Assembly (NCBI GenBank): GCA_030042885.1 | Contig: JASHYW010000042.1 | Location: 1 to 10,060, forward strand | Origin: Streptosporangiaceae bacterium | GTDB lineage: Bacteria > Actinomycetota > Actinomycetes > Streptosporangiales > Streptosporangiaceae | Reading direction: 5' to 3' | Length of the DNA stretch: 10,060 bases | Part shown: positions 1-6,633 of the stretch, piece by piece | Position numbering within the stretch: the stretch's first letter is position 1 | How the letters are laid out: every line of letters begins with the position of its first letter | The notes under the pieces: generated by a model | Database searches by the model: none | The model's input: only the letters and a program-made list of their open reading frames with translations | What the model was told of the DNA's origin: nothing | Position numbers and translations under genes: made by a program

Positions 1-1
1 C

Positions 2-310
2 GGCGAGATCAAGAAGACCATCAGCGGCATCCTGGGTGACGGCCGGGCCACCTTCACCTCCTCGCGGATCATCCGCACCGGCGCCAGCGGCGGCGCGGTC
101 GAGGGCACGCTCACCATCGCCGGGAAGACCCAGCCGGCCCGGCTGCAGGTCTCCGAGCCCGGGCCCGGCCGGTACCGGGGAACCGGCACCGTGGTGCAGT
201 CGGCCTACGGGATCAAGCCCTATGTCGGCTTCTTCGGCGCGCTCAAGCTGCGCGACGAGGTCGGGGTGGAGTTCGGGGTGGATCTCACGACGGCGGAATC
301 CGACGGGTAG
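2..310 (+). CDS. YceI-family protein, C-terminal part (5' end outside window)
   Basis: The open frame enters from the left edge and gives 102 residues before TAG at 308-310. The translation alternates beta-strand-like segments and ends with YGIKPYVGFFGALKLRDEVG followed by an acidic/hydrophobic last strand; this ending is typical of YceI-family proteins, where the last strands contain Y/F-x-G and K-x-R-D-E-V. YceI proteins are 170-190 residue eight-stranded barrels of lipocalin type that bind long hydrophobic (polyisoprenoid-like) ligands, usually outside the cytoplasm or in the cytosol of actinobacteria. Roughly the last half to 60% of the protein is visible, so no signal peptide can be judged. 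A hairpin follows the stop at 346-364. Family call is from remembered motif; the ligand is unknown. Confidence 0.8.
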   Translation, partial: GEIKKTISGILGDGRATFTSSRIIRTGASGGAVEGTLTIAGKTQPARLQVSEPGPGRYRGTGTVVQSAYGIKPYVGFFGALKLRDEVGVEFGVDLTTAESDG

Positions 311-345
311 CCGCCCGGCGTCCCGAACCCTGACAGCCCTGCCAC

Positions 346-364
346 GGCGTGACTCAATCACGCC
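346..364 (+). terminator. Hairpin after the YceI-like gene, candidate terminator
   Basis: A perfect 7-bp inverted repeat, GGCGTGA (346-352) and TCACGCC (358-364), encloses a 5-nt loop CTCAA. It lies 35 nt after the YceI-like stop and is followed by TTAATC, not by a true T-tract, so it would be a weak or Rho-assisted terminator. The symmetrical shape also permits an operator for the following small-gene unit. Confidence 0.45.
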
Positions 365-437
365 TTAATCGCAAGTGAGAGACCCTCTGACACGCTGTGG
401 CTGGAAGCGTCCATGCCGGCTGTGAGGAGGGGACGAC

Positions 438-542
438 ATGGGCTGGTTCTGGCTTGATGTGCCGCTGACCGCCGCGCTGTTCACAGTGTGGGCCGCGGCG
501 TGCGTATGGCTGGTGCGGGCGTGCGGGCGGAACTCCGGCTAG
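438..542 (+). CDS. 34-aa single-pass membrane peptide
   Basis: This short gene encodes 34 residues starting MGWFWLDVPLTAALF, with one hydrophobic helix over about residues 8-27 and a short positively charged C-terminus containing Arg, Cys and Asn. The start is set by an excellent Shine-Dalgarno sequence, GAGGAGG at 424-430, seven bases before the ATG. The stop TAG at 540-542 is two bases before the ATG of the next gene, so the two are probably co-transcribed and translationally coupled. I do not recognise a family; such peptides often act as membrane anchors or modulators of a partner, but that is only inference. The strong ribosome site, helix-like composition and tight spacing support a real gene over chance. 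Confidence 0.6.
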   Translation: MGWFWLDVPLTAALFTVWAAACVWLVRACGRNSG

Positions 543-544
543 CC

Positions 545-799
545 ATGGACCTCAGCGTGATGTTCATGGACTGCCCGGAGTTCGCCGGCAAGCACGGCAC
601 GACCCGGTGCGGGCTCCCGGCCGCGGTCGAATACCGCTACACGGTCAGCTCCATGGAGGGGCTGCTGGAAAGCGTGAAGATCCGGTGCCCGCGCGGTCAC
701 TGGTTCAGCGGTCCAGTAGAGGCGCTGACCTGGGAGAAACACCCGAGCACGGCCACCGGTGCCAGCCAGCACCAGACGTGGCGGCCGGCCAGCACCTGA
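545..799 (+). CDS. 84-aa hypothetical Cys/His protein (possible zinc-binding)
   Basis: The protein begins MDLSVMFMDCPEF and contains C10, C22 and the motif C48-P-R-G-H52-W-F. The spacing of these Cys and His residues could form a single zinc site, but only three Cys are present. I recall similar small actinobacterial hypothetical proteins with the same 'RCGLPA ... IRCPRGHWF' core; no function is known to me. The frame is open further upstream to a GTG at 488, but that start lies inside the preceding small gene and has no better ribosome site, while the ATG at 545 follows that gene's stop by two bases and begins the conserved part. The last 20 residues are polar and look disordered. Cytosolic location is expected from the lack of hydrophobic helices. 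Confidence 0.65.
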   Translation: MDLSVMFMDCPEFAGKHGTTRCGLPAAVEYRYTVSSMEGLLESVKIRCPRGHWFSGPVEALTWEKHPSTATGASQHQTWRPAST

Positions 800-1110
800 C
801 GCCCTGGGGAACCGCCCGGGCCAGCGGGCACGGCCTCCCGCCTGAGCCCGGCCGGAAGGCCCGCCGGCGTCGGGCACGGTGGGGAAGCGATACCGTGCTG
901 TGGTGGCCGTTGATGCCGATGTGGTCGCTGCTGCGCTGGCCGCGACGTGGCAGCATCTGACCCGCGCCCTTGGCCCGCCTGGTCATGCGACCTGCGCCAG
1001 GCGCGGCTTCCAGACCGTCGAAACCTGGCCCCTGCTGGGTTACCCCCGGCTGAGCACAGCCTGGCTGACCTCCGGCGGGCAAACCCGCGACATGAAGGGG
1101 TGCGAGGTCC
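800..1110. other. Intergenic stretch without a convincing gene
   Basis: Between the 84-aa gene and the DMT transporter lie 311 bases. A GTG-initiated plus-strand frame (879-1160) crosses into the transporter and lacks family motifs, and the minus-strand frames here have Arg/Pro/Gly-rich compositions typical of antisense frames. Just before the transporter start is a small hairpin, GCGGG (1075-1079), loop CAAA, CCCGC (1084-1088). No other signal is clear. Confidence 0.5.
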
Positions 1111-2019
1111 GTGGACATCGTCTTCGCCCTGCTCGCCGCGTTCTGCAACGCGGTCAATGAGGCCACTCAGCACATCGCCAGCACAGCCAGTCCGCGCCGG
1201 TCCTCGGGCTGGCGGCTGGTCATCTACCTGTTCCGCAATCCGTTGTGGCTGTCCGGCTGGGTGGCTCTGATCGGGGCGTTCCTGTTCCAGGCCCTCGCCC
1301 TGCACAATGGCCTGATCTCGGTCGTGCAGCCGGTGCTGGCCACCGAACTGGTCTTCATGCTCGTGCTGCGCCGGTTCTGGATACACCAGGCCATCCGGCT
1401 CATCACGTGGGGTGCCGCCGTCTTGACCTGCGTGAGCCTGGCCGTGTTCATCGTCATGAGCGAGCCCAGGGGCGGCCAGCCCAGCCCGGTCAGTCGTCAC
1501 TGGCTCACGGCCGGACTGGCCTGCTGCGCCGTAGCCGCGGTCCTGGCCGTCCTGGCGCGATGGGGATCCCCGGCCCGGCGCGCTGCCCTGTATGCCGCGG
1601 CCGCGGCGGTCATGTGGGCGCTGGTGGCGACGTTCATCAAGGCCACGACGGACACGCTGACCCAGTTCGGCGTGGCCGGAATGTTCACGCACTGGCCCGT
1701 CTACGCCCTGGCCCTGGGCAGCGCGGCGGCGCTCATCCTGCAGCAGGCGGCGCTTCACGTCGGACCGCTGCGGGTCTCCCAGCCGTTCCTGGTGATCGTC
1801 GATCCGATCGTCAGCATCGCCCTGAGCGTGTGGCTGTTCGGCGAGCACTTCACCTCTGACGCCGCCGTGCTGGCTGTGGCGGCGGTCGCCTTCGCCGTGA
1901 TGTGCGCCGGGGTGGTCCTGCTCACCCAGACGACGCCAGCGACCATGAACGCCGATGCCCCCAAGGCCACGGCCACCGACGCCGATGCCGCACCGGCCGA
2001 TGCCCCCCAAGACGGCTAG
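1111..2019 (+). CDS. DMT-superfamily (EamA-like) membrane transporter
   Basis: The 302-residue product is highly hydrophobic with about nine or ten membrane helices, arranged as two halves, which is the layout and size of drug/metabolite transporter (EamA/EmrE-like) proteins. Recognisable features are the first helix beginning MDIVFALLAAFCNAVNE, the segment QPVLATELVF near residues 73-82, and in the second half the segment around GPLRVSQPFLVIVDPIVS with the following LFGE, equivalent to the end of the EamA repeat (V/L-x-x-x-x-x-G-E). The C-terminus from about residue 277 is an Ala/Asp/Pro/Thr-rich cytoplasmic tail. The start is GTG at 1111 behind GAGG at 1102-1105. The substrate cannot be predicted. 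Its stop overlaps the stop of the convergent gene by three of four bases (CTAG, 2016-2019). Confidence 0.85.
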   Translation: MDIVFALLAAFCNAVNEATQHIASTASPRRSSGWRLVIYLFRNPLWLSGWVALIGAFLFQALALHNGLISVVQPVLATELVFMLVLRRFWIHQAIRLITWGAAVLTCVSLAVFIVMSEPRGGQPSPVSRHWLTAGLACCAVAAVLAVLARWGSPARRAALYAAAAAVMWALVATFIKATTDTLTQFGVAGMFTHWPVYALALGSAAALILQQAALHVGPLRVSQPFLVIVDPIVSIALSVWLFGEHFTSDAAVLAVAAVAFAVMCAGVVLLTQTTPATMNADAPKATATDADAAPADAPQDG

Positions 2020-2717
2020 GCTGCCGGTTCCCGGTGCCGGGACAGCCACTGCGGGTAGGACTGGCAGCAGTCCATGCTCAGGTCCACCGCGCTGGGCAGG
2101 GCCTGGGCGAACACCAGGGCGGCGGTGTCCTGGAGCGCGCTGTGCAGCAGGCCGGCCGGACCGGTCGCCTCGAATCCCAGGGACCACCAGGTCTGGCCGC
2201 CCGTGCTGAATTCGGTCAGTTCCACCGCGCATCCCGGCTCTGCGGCCAGCGGCGGGACGCCCGCCACGATCCGCCCGCTCGCCAGCCGGAACCGGGCGAC
2301 CCGGCGTCTCTTGCGTATCACTCTCCACCCGGCCAGGTTGCCGCGTTCCTGGGTGAGCGAGCTGAGCGGGAACGACCACTTCTGCCAGGACTGGATGCGA
2401 CCGCGGGCGCGGCCCGGTATGTCGAGGATGCCCGGGCTGCCATGATACACCTTGACCTCGAGGGCCATGTCCGCGCGGACCTTCACCGACAGCCCGCCCA
2501 GGTCTGGATCGAGAAGGTAGGCGTCCTCGCGTGCGGCCATCTCAGCCGGGAATCGCCCGAACCATCCGGCTACCGCGGGTTCCAGCCGCCCGGGGAGGAT
2601 CCAGCGCACCTCAAGGCTGCGACTCCCTCCTGCAGGAACAGCAGGTTCCTGGCGTACTGCCATCGCACTGCTCCCCTCACCGCATCGGGTTCCGCCGCTC
2701 CCTGCTCCCGGCGCCAT
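2016..2717 (-). CDS. Uncharacterised protein with CYTH-like pattern
   Basis: The 233-residue soluble protein has, after a low-complexity N-terminus of about 33 residues, a series of alternating charged beta-strand-like segments: LEVRW (35-39), LSVKVR (76-81), ALEVKVY (85-91), KWSFPL (113-118), RFRL (142-145), VELTEF (165-170) and WWSLGFEA (177-184). Such E-x-R / E-x-K strand pairs recall CYTH-type triphosphate-tunnel proteins, though the canonical ExExK motif is not intact, so this is only a fold-level suggestion. Two starts have good ribosome sites: ATG at 2717 behind GGGAGGTGA, and ATG at 2663 behind GAGGGGAG; the second would remove 18 poorly conserved-looking residues. It lies 35 bases after the USP stop and is probably the last gene of the GH65-USP operon. 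Function unknown; polyphosphate or nucleotide binding is speculative. Confidence 0.7.
   Translation of the reverse strand: MAPGAGSGGTRCGEGSSAMAVRQEPAVPAGGSRSLEVRWILPGRLEPAVAGWFGRFPAEMAAREDAYLLDPDLGGLSVKVRADMALEVKVYHGSPGILDIPGRARGRIQSWQKWSFPLSSLTQERGNLAGWRVIRKRRRVARFRLASGRIVAGVPPLAAEPGCAVELTEFSTGGQTWWSLGFEATGPAGLLHSALQDTAALVFAQALPSAVDLSMDCCQSYPQWLSRHREPAA
2019..2047. terminator. Imperfect hairpin at the convergent gene junction
   Basis: Immediately after the DMT stop are GGCTG (2019-2023), TCCCGG (2029-2034), a TG loop, CCGGGA (2037-2042) and CAGCC (2043-2047), forming an 11-bp stem with a 5-nt bulge. It falls inside the 3' end of the minus-strand gene. It could slow or end transcription from the DMT side; there is no T-tract, so the call is weak. 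Confidence 0.3.
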
Positions 2718-2752
2718 CTATCTCACCTCCCGCGGCCCGCCGGAGCATACTC

Positions 2753-3622
2753 CTAACCGGGCGAAGGCCGTAACCGGCGACGCGCGGGCGGATGAACGAT
2801 CCCAACCGGGCAGGGGGAATGGTGCAGCGCCGCCTGGGCGACCGAGCCCAGTCTCATGCCATCGAAGCCGCCGCGACCACGGCCGCCCACAATGAGCATC
2901 TGGGCTCCGGCCGCGGCGGTCAGCAGCGCTGAACGTGGCGATTCGACCCTAACCTGCCGGATCACCGCCGTCTCCGGGTGCTCCTTCTCCTCAGCCGTCA
3001 TCATCTTGCCGAAGTGTTCTTCCATCGCCCGCGCGCCGCCGAGTACGGCGGGCGCATCGGCCAGGGCGCACAGTGCCACCAGGGGCACATCGCGCAGCGC
3101 CGCTTCCTCGAAGGCGAACAGGAGCGCGGCCTGCGACGCCTGGGATCCGTCCACGCCGACCACGACCGGGCCCGAAGATTGATTGACCGGCCGCCACTCG
3201 CCGCGGACGACCACTATCCGCCCGTGCGCGTACCCAGCTACCTGCCAGGAAACGGATCCGAGCAACAGGCCGGGCAGCTCGCTGTGCCCGCGGGAGCCGA
3301 CCACCACCATCTCGGCGGTGCGGCTGCGCTCGCACAGCACCCGGGCGGCGGACCCGCCGACGAGCTCTGAGTGCACCCGGCCGGGTCCTAGCACCGACTC
3401 GGCATAGGGAAGCCCGCGGTCGAGGATCTCCTTACCGTGCAGCCTAGCCAGCTCGGTGATAGCCGACTCGGTGGGCAGCGTCATGTGATCAGGCGCCCAC
3501 GCGAGGCAGACCGTCAGCGTCGTGTCGCGCGCCTGGGCTTCCCTGGCAGCCCAGCGCACCGCCTCACCGCTGCCAGGTGATCCGTCATAACCGGCGACGA
3601 TTCCGCAAGTCATTCCAGTCAT
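2753..3622 (-). CDS. Tandem-domain universal stress protein (UspA family)
   Basis: The 289-residue cytosolic protein contains two UspA domains, residues about 4-140 and 152-277. Each begins with a strand and Asp (GYDGS, D13; GVDGS, D158) and each has the complete ATP-binding signature G-x2-G-x9-G-S: G109-S-R-G112 ... G122-S123, and G246-G-R-G249 ... G259-S260. It is thus predicted to be an ATP-binding USP, the tandem form common in actinobacteria, for example Rv2005c and Rv2623 of M. tuberculosis, which are linked to hypoxia and growth arrest. The start is fixed by AAGGAGGT six bases before the ATG. This start lies 38 bases inside the end of the GH65 gene, implying translational coupling and a joint role. 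The next gene follows after 35 bases. A second Met at residue 4 is less well placed. Confidence 0.93.
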   Translation of the reverse strand: MTGMTCGIVAGYDGSPGSGEAVRWAAREAQARDTTLTVCLAWAPDHMTLPTESAITELARLHGKEILDRGLPYAESVLGPGRVHSELVGGSAARVLCERSRTAEMVVVGSRGHSELPGLLLGSVSWQVAGYAHGRIVVVRGEWRPVNQSSGPVVVGVDGSQASQAALLFAFEEAALRDVPLVALCALADAPAVLGGARAMEEHFGKMMTAEEKEHPETAVIRQVRVESPRSALLTAAAGAQMLIVGGRGRGGFDGMRLGSVAQAALHHSPCPVGIVHPPARRRLRPSPG

Positions 3623-6170
3623 GGCCTACCTCCTTGCCTTGCTGGATCTGGCCTTGCACCCGCTCCTGACCACTCAGGCTCATCTCCGCCCAGCCGTCGC
3701 GGCAGGGCAGAAAGTCCCGCGCAGGGTCCTGTGCGGGAGGGGGTAAGACCTGGAATTCAAGCGTCTGCCCGTCATGGAGCTCTCGCACCTGCCCGCGACA
3801 CCCCACCCGGACCGGCGGCAGCTTGCCCGGACCGCTGCTGACGACCACTATGTGGTCATCAATGATCAAGGTGATGAGATGGCCGCGGTAGCGGATGGCG
3901 AACTCGATCGTGCCAAGCCGCCTGGACCAGCATGGGTTGAGCCATAGCACGTCGCCACGGGTTTCCACGCCTGCGAAGCACCGCTGTAGCACGTCGATGG
4001 TGCCGGCCATCGCGGTCAGGTGTATGCCCTCGGCGGTCGTGCCTCCCTGGACGTCGGCTATGTCGCAGCGCAGCGCGTCGACGTATTCGTCCAGCGCGCG
4101 GGCCCGGTTGGCGCGGGCGAGCACCCACGCGTTCACCACCGCGCTGAGCGTCGAGCCATTGGACGTCCGGGCCAGGTAGTAGTCGATGGTGTCAGGGATG
4201 CGGTCTGGCGACCAGCTGTAGCCCAGACGGTGCAGGAGCGAGCTGAGCTCCTCGGCCGACAGCAGGTACAAGAGCATGAGCACGTCCGCTTGCTTGGAGA
4301 GCTTGTACCGGTTCGGGCTGTCCCCCTCCGCCTCGAGGATGCGGTCGAGCCGCCCGATGCTGCCGTACCGGGCGTGGTAGCTTTCCCAGTCAAGTTCTTC
4401 GAGCTTCTCGTACCCCTCGAACTGGCTGATGATCCCGTCGCCGTGGAACGGGACATACAAGCGCCGTGTGATGTGCTCCCAGCGTTTCCGCTCGGCTGCG
4501 GTCAGGTTCAGCGCCTGAGTAAGTTCCGCACGGCGGTGCTCGGGTAGCAAGTCAAGGACCTCCATGGCACGCAGCAGCAGCCAGGCCGCCATCACGTTCG
4601 TGTAGGCGTTGTTGTCGATCCCCGCCGTGAGCGAGCCCGGGTAGCTGGTGTGAAACTCGTCCGGCCCCACGACGCCACGGATGACATACCGGCCCAGCCC
4701 GCGGTCGTACTCGGTGGCGCTGGCGAAGAACCGGGCGACCTCGAGGATGATCTCGGCACCGTAGCGGCTGAGGAAGTCCTGGTCAGCGGTGGCCTGGTAG
4801 TACTGCCAGACGTTGTACGCGACAGCGATGCCGACGTGGCGCTGCAGGTAAGTCGTGTCCGCCAGCCACCGGCCCGATTTCGGGTTGAGGTGCACCAGGG
4901 CGCTCTGCTCGGTGCCGTCGCTGCCAGACTGCCACGGGTACATGGCACCCGTATGCCCGGCTTCCGTCGCGGCCCGCCTCGCAGCCGGCAGGCGATAGTA
5001 GCGGTACGCCAGCAGTGATCGGCTCAGCTCGGGCAGCCGCAGGTTAAGCACGGGAAACACAAACAGCTCGTCCCAGAACGCATGCCCGCGGTACGCCTCA
5101 CCGTGTAGGCCTCGCGCCGGCACGCCGACGTCGAGGTCGATGCTGTTGGGCGAGATGGTCTGCAGCATGTGGAAGATGTGCAGCCGGAGCACCGGCAGCA
5201 CCTGGTCATCCTCGCAGCCGCGCAGCTCGAGCCGGAAGCGTGCCCATAGATGCGCCCACGCCCGCCCATGCTGGCGGAGAAGCTCCTCGAATGAGCCCGC
5301 GGTCCGCAACCACCCGGCTGCCGCGATGCCCGCGTCGGAAACGGCACGGTCCCGGGACGTGGCGACCGCCACTGTGTTCTCGAGCACGACCGTGTGTCCC
5401 GCGGCAACCTCTACCGCGAACTCCCGGCTGATCCGGCCCGGCTCTTGGATCACAGCGCCCTCCCCGGCCAGCTGCATGCCGTCACAGAACAGCCGGGTCC
5501 GCGCTGCCTCAGCTATGCGGATGTGCGACTGGTTGGTCTCCACGACCAGCAACACGGTGCCGGGCGCCGGGCAACTCGTCCCGAGGGTGGCCAGATGACG
5601 GCTGGCCAGGTCCCGGTATCGCGGGACGCCGCTGTTGGTGATCGTGCCGTCAAGCTCGGAACGGATCCGCAGCCGCCCTGACCAGTTCTCCGGCACGATT
5701 GTCATCTCTAGCGCGGCGAGGTGCGCGGCTCCCATGTGCACAAAGCGGCGCTGCGTGATCCGCGTAATATGGCCGAGATTATCGCGGACCCGCCGCCTCC
5801 GGGTAAGCACACCGCGCCGGAGGTCAAGTTCCTGGCCATCCTTCAGGGTTTGCACGGTTTCCTGGCCCAGCCATGGTCCATCCCCGGCGGCGAAAGTCAA
5901 GAAGAGCCAGTTGGGCGCGTTCACCAGGCTCTCGTTTTCCGATATCCGGCCGGCGATCACCGTCTGCAGTTGGTTGAAACAGCCCGCGATATAGGTACCT
6001 GGGTAGTGCACGCCGTCCGCACGGGACTCCGGCGCCGCCCCTCGGGTGGCAAAGTAGCCGTTGCCGAGTGTGCAGAGCGCCTCGCGCAGCCCTTCCTGGC
6101 GCGGCACTACACCCTCGTAGCGCAGCGTCCAGCCCGTCACCGGAACGGGTTTTCCATCTTGGCCGATCAT
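3585..6170 (-). CDS. Glycoside hydrolase family 65 enzyme (disaccharide phosphorylase or trehalase type)
   Basis: The 861-residue protein has the full GH65 layout: N-terminal beta-sandwich (about 12-270) with the motif TLGNGYFATRG, a helical linker, the (alpha/alpha)6 catalytic barrel (about 325-720) and a small C-terminal beta domain followed by a 50-residue polar tail. Seen in the barrel are AFWDELFVFPVLNLRLPE, MYPWQSGSDG, the catalytic-acid motif GPDEFH (Glu 505), DNNAYTN, KLSKQADVL and GTTAEGIHLTAMAGT. GH65 enzymes act on alpha-linked glucosyl disaccharides such as trehalose, maltose or kojibiose, by phosphorolysis or hydrolysis; the substrate is not readable here. In the putative phosphate loop (SNGSTLS...VVNAW) two positions that are often His are Asn, which may favour hydrolysis. 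I chose ATG 6170, behind GAAGGTG at proper distance; a GTG at 6179 adds three residues. The 3' end overlaps the USP gene by 38 bases. No HAD phosphatase/phosphomutase domain is fused, unlike Rv2006. Confidence 0.92.
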   Translation of the reverse strand: MIGQDGKPVPVTGWTLRYEGVVPRQEGLREALCTLGNGYFATRGAAPESRADGVHYPGTYIAGCFNQLQTVIAGRISENESLVNAPNWLFLTFAAGDGPWLGQETVQTLKDGQELDLRRGVLTRRRRVRDNLGHITRITQRRFVHMGAAHLAALEMTIVPENWSGRLRIRSELDGTITNSGVPRYRDLASRHLATLGTSCPAPGTVLLVVETNQSHIRIAEAARTRLFCDGMQLAGEGAVIQEPGRISREFAVEVAAGHTVVLENTVAVATSRDRAVSDAGIAAAGWLRTAGSFEELLRQHGRAWAHLWARFRLELRGCEDDQVLPVLRLHIFHMLQTISPNSIDLDVGVPARGLHGEAYRGHAFWDELFVFPVLNLRLPELSRSLLAYRYYRLPAARRAATEAGHTGAMYPWQSGSDGTEQSALVHLNPKSGRWLADTTYLQRHVGIAVAYNVWQYYQATADQDFLSRYGAEIILEVARFFASATEYDRGLGRYVIRGVVGPDEFHTSYPGSLTAGIDNNAYTNVMAAWLLLRAMEVLDLLPEHRRAELTQALNLTAAERKRWEHITRRLYVPFHGDGIISQFEGYEKLEELDWESYHARYGSIGRLDRILEAEGDSPNRYKLSKQADVLMLLYLLSAEELSSLLHRLGYSWSPDRIPDTIDYYLARTSNGSTLSAVVNAWVLARANRARALDEYVDALRCDIADVQGGTTAEGIHLTAMAGTIDVLQRCFAGVETRGDVLWLNPCWSRRLGTIEFAIRYRGHLITLIIDDHIVVVSSGPGKLPPVRVGCRGQVRELHDGQTLEFQVLPPPAQDPARDFLPCRDGWAEMSLSGQERVQGQIQQGKEVGHDWNDLRNRRRL

Positions 6171-6200
6171 TTCGGGCACCTTCAGGCATGAGGTTGTTGT

Positions 6201-6217
6201 GCCTCGTCGGACGAGGC
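6201..6217. promoter_or_regulatory. Perfect inverted repeat upstream of the GH65 operon
   Basis: GCCTCGT (6201-6207), spacer CGG, ACGAGGC (6211-6217) form a perfect 7-bp palindrome 31 bases upstream of the GH65 start. It could be an operator in the 5' leader, or an mRNA hairpin near the ribosome site. No known regulator consensus is recognised. Confidence 0.35.
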
Positions 6218-6329
6218 TACTCGGGGTGTGGCGACTAGTTTCGAACGCTGGCGCGAGGATCGCACATGACCACTCCCTCTTCCAGCGGCCTCCGGCCCCT
6301 AGAACAGCCGGCTTCCGGCCCCAGACGAT

Positions 6330-6343
6330 GGCCCCAAAGTCCT
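6330..6343 (-). promoter_or_regulatory. Weak DosR/DevR-like box in the divergent region
   Basis: Read on the minus strand the sequence is AGGAC-TTTG-GGGCC. Compared with the DosR core GGGAC-N4-GTCCC, the first half matches 4 of 5 and the second 3 of 5, and the TTT after GGAC fits the known preference for T/A in the centre. It lies 160 bases upstream of the GH65 start and 24 bases upstream of the possible start of the plus-strand GH65 remnant, so it may be a relic of that gene's promoter. Chance matches of this quality are expected in GC-rich DNA. Confidence 0.3.
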
Positions 6344-6366
6344 GCGCTGGCGCTGCCGTATCTTCG

Positions 6367-6621
6367 GTGAGTCGGCCCGGCTACGGTCGGGTTATCCTCA
6401 AGCCCGAGATCGCGCTGCTGCTGGAACACATGTACCCGGCTGACGAATGGCGCCCGGTCGAGGCCTGGTATCCGGCGGAGTTCGCCGACCGGATCGAGAC
6501 TTGCTTTTCCCTGGGCAATGGATTCGCCGGGATCCGCGGCAGCCCGGAGGAGGGGCGCGCCCGTCGGCGCCGCGAGGATCCGCGCCGGCCTTGGGAGCGC
6601 ATCGGTAGGGCTGCAGCTTAG
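6367..6621 (+). pseudogene. Truncated N-terminal fragment of a second GH65 gene
   Basis: From a possible GTG at 6367 the frame gives 84 residues. Its middle part (about 6391-6555) contains ALLLEHMYPADEW, then RPVEAWYP, a stretch ending in ETCFSLGNGFAGIRG and SPEEG, which is the standard N-terminal beginning of GH65 enzymes (P-x-D/E-x-W ... E-T-x-F-S-L-G-N-G-x-x-G-x-R-G-x-x-E-E-G). After EEG the homology stops abruptly and a short Arg-rich tail runs to TAG at 6619-6621; none of the three frames resumes the expected G-T-F-x-N-G-x-x motif, so this is a deletion and not a simple frameshift. Roughly 55-60 of an expected 780 or more residues survive. It stands divergent to the intact GH65 gene and differs from it clearly in sequence, so it derives from another GH65 subfamily. 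Expression as a short peptide is possible but unlikely to be functional. Confidence 0.7.
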
Positions 6622-6624
6622 GCT
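6619..6624 (+). promoter_or_regulatory. Possible -10 element for a nearly leaderless ABC operon transcript
   Basis: TAGGCT fits the actinobacterial TANNNT -10 pattern and ends nine bases before the ATG at 6634, while no Shine-Dalgarno sequence is visible in front of that ATG. Together these suggest a leaderless or very short-leader mRNA. No good -35 is seen. Confidence 0.3.
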
Positions 6625-6633
6625 GGGTGCATT

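Noticed and set aside
1096..1110. DosR-like site near GGTCC before the DMT start
   Set aside because: Only one weak half-site; the other half does not fit and the position overlaps the ribosome site.
879..1160. GTG-initiated 93-codon plus-strand frame before the DMT transporter
   Set aside because: No family motif, no good ribosome site, and its end overlaps the transporter start in another frame.
697..2379. 560-codon minus-strand open frame over the DMT transporter region
   Set aside because: Composition is dominated by Arg, Gly, Gln, Pro and His without any domain, and it lies antisense to a clear membrane transporter and partly to the CYTH-like gene's frame; typical high-GC antisense open frame.
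1902..2756. 284-codon plus-strand frame opposite the CYTH-like gene
   Set aside because: Arg/Pro/His-rich shadow; the minus-strand frame has two good ribosome sites and regular strand patterns.
6171..6179. GTG at 6179 as start of the GH65 gene
   Set aside because: The GAAGGTG ribosome-site candidate overlaps this GTG itself and is correctly spaced only for the ATG at 6170.
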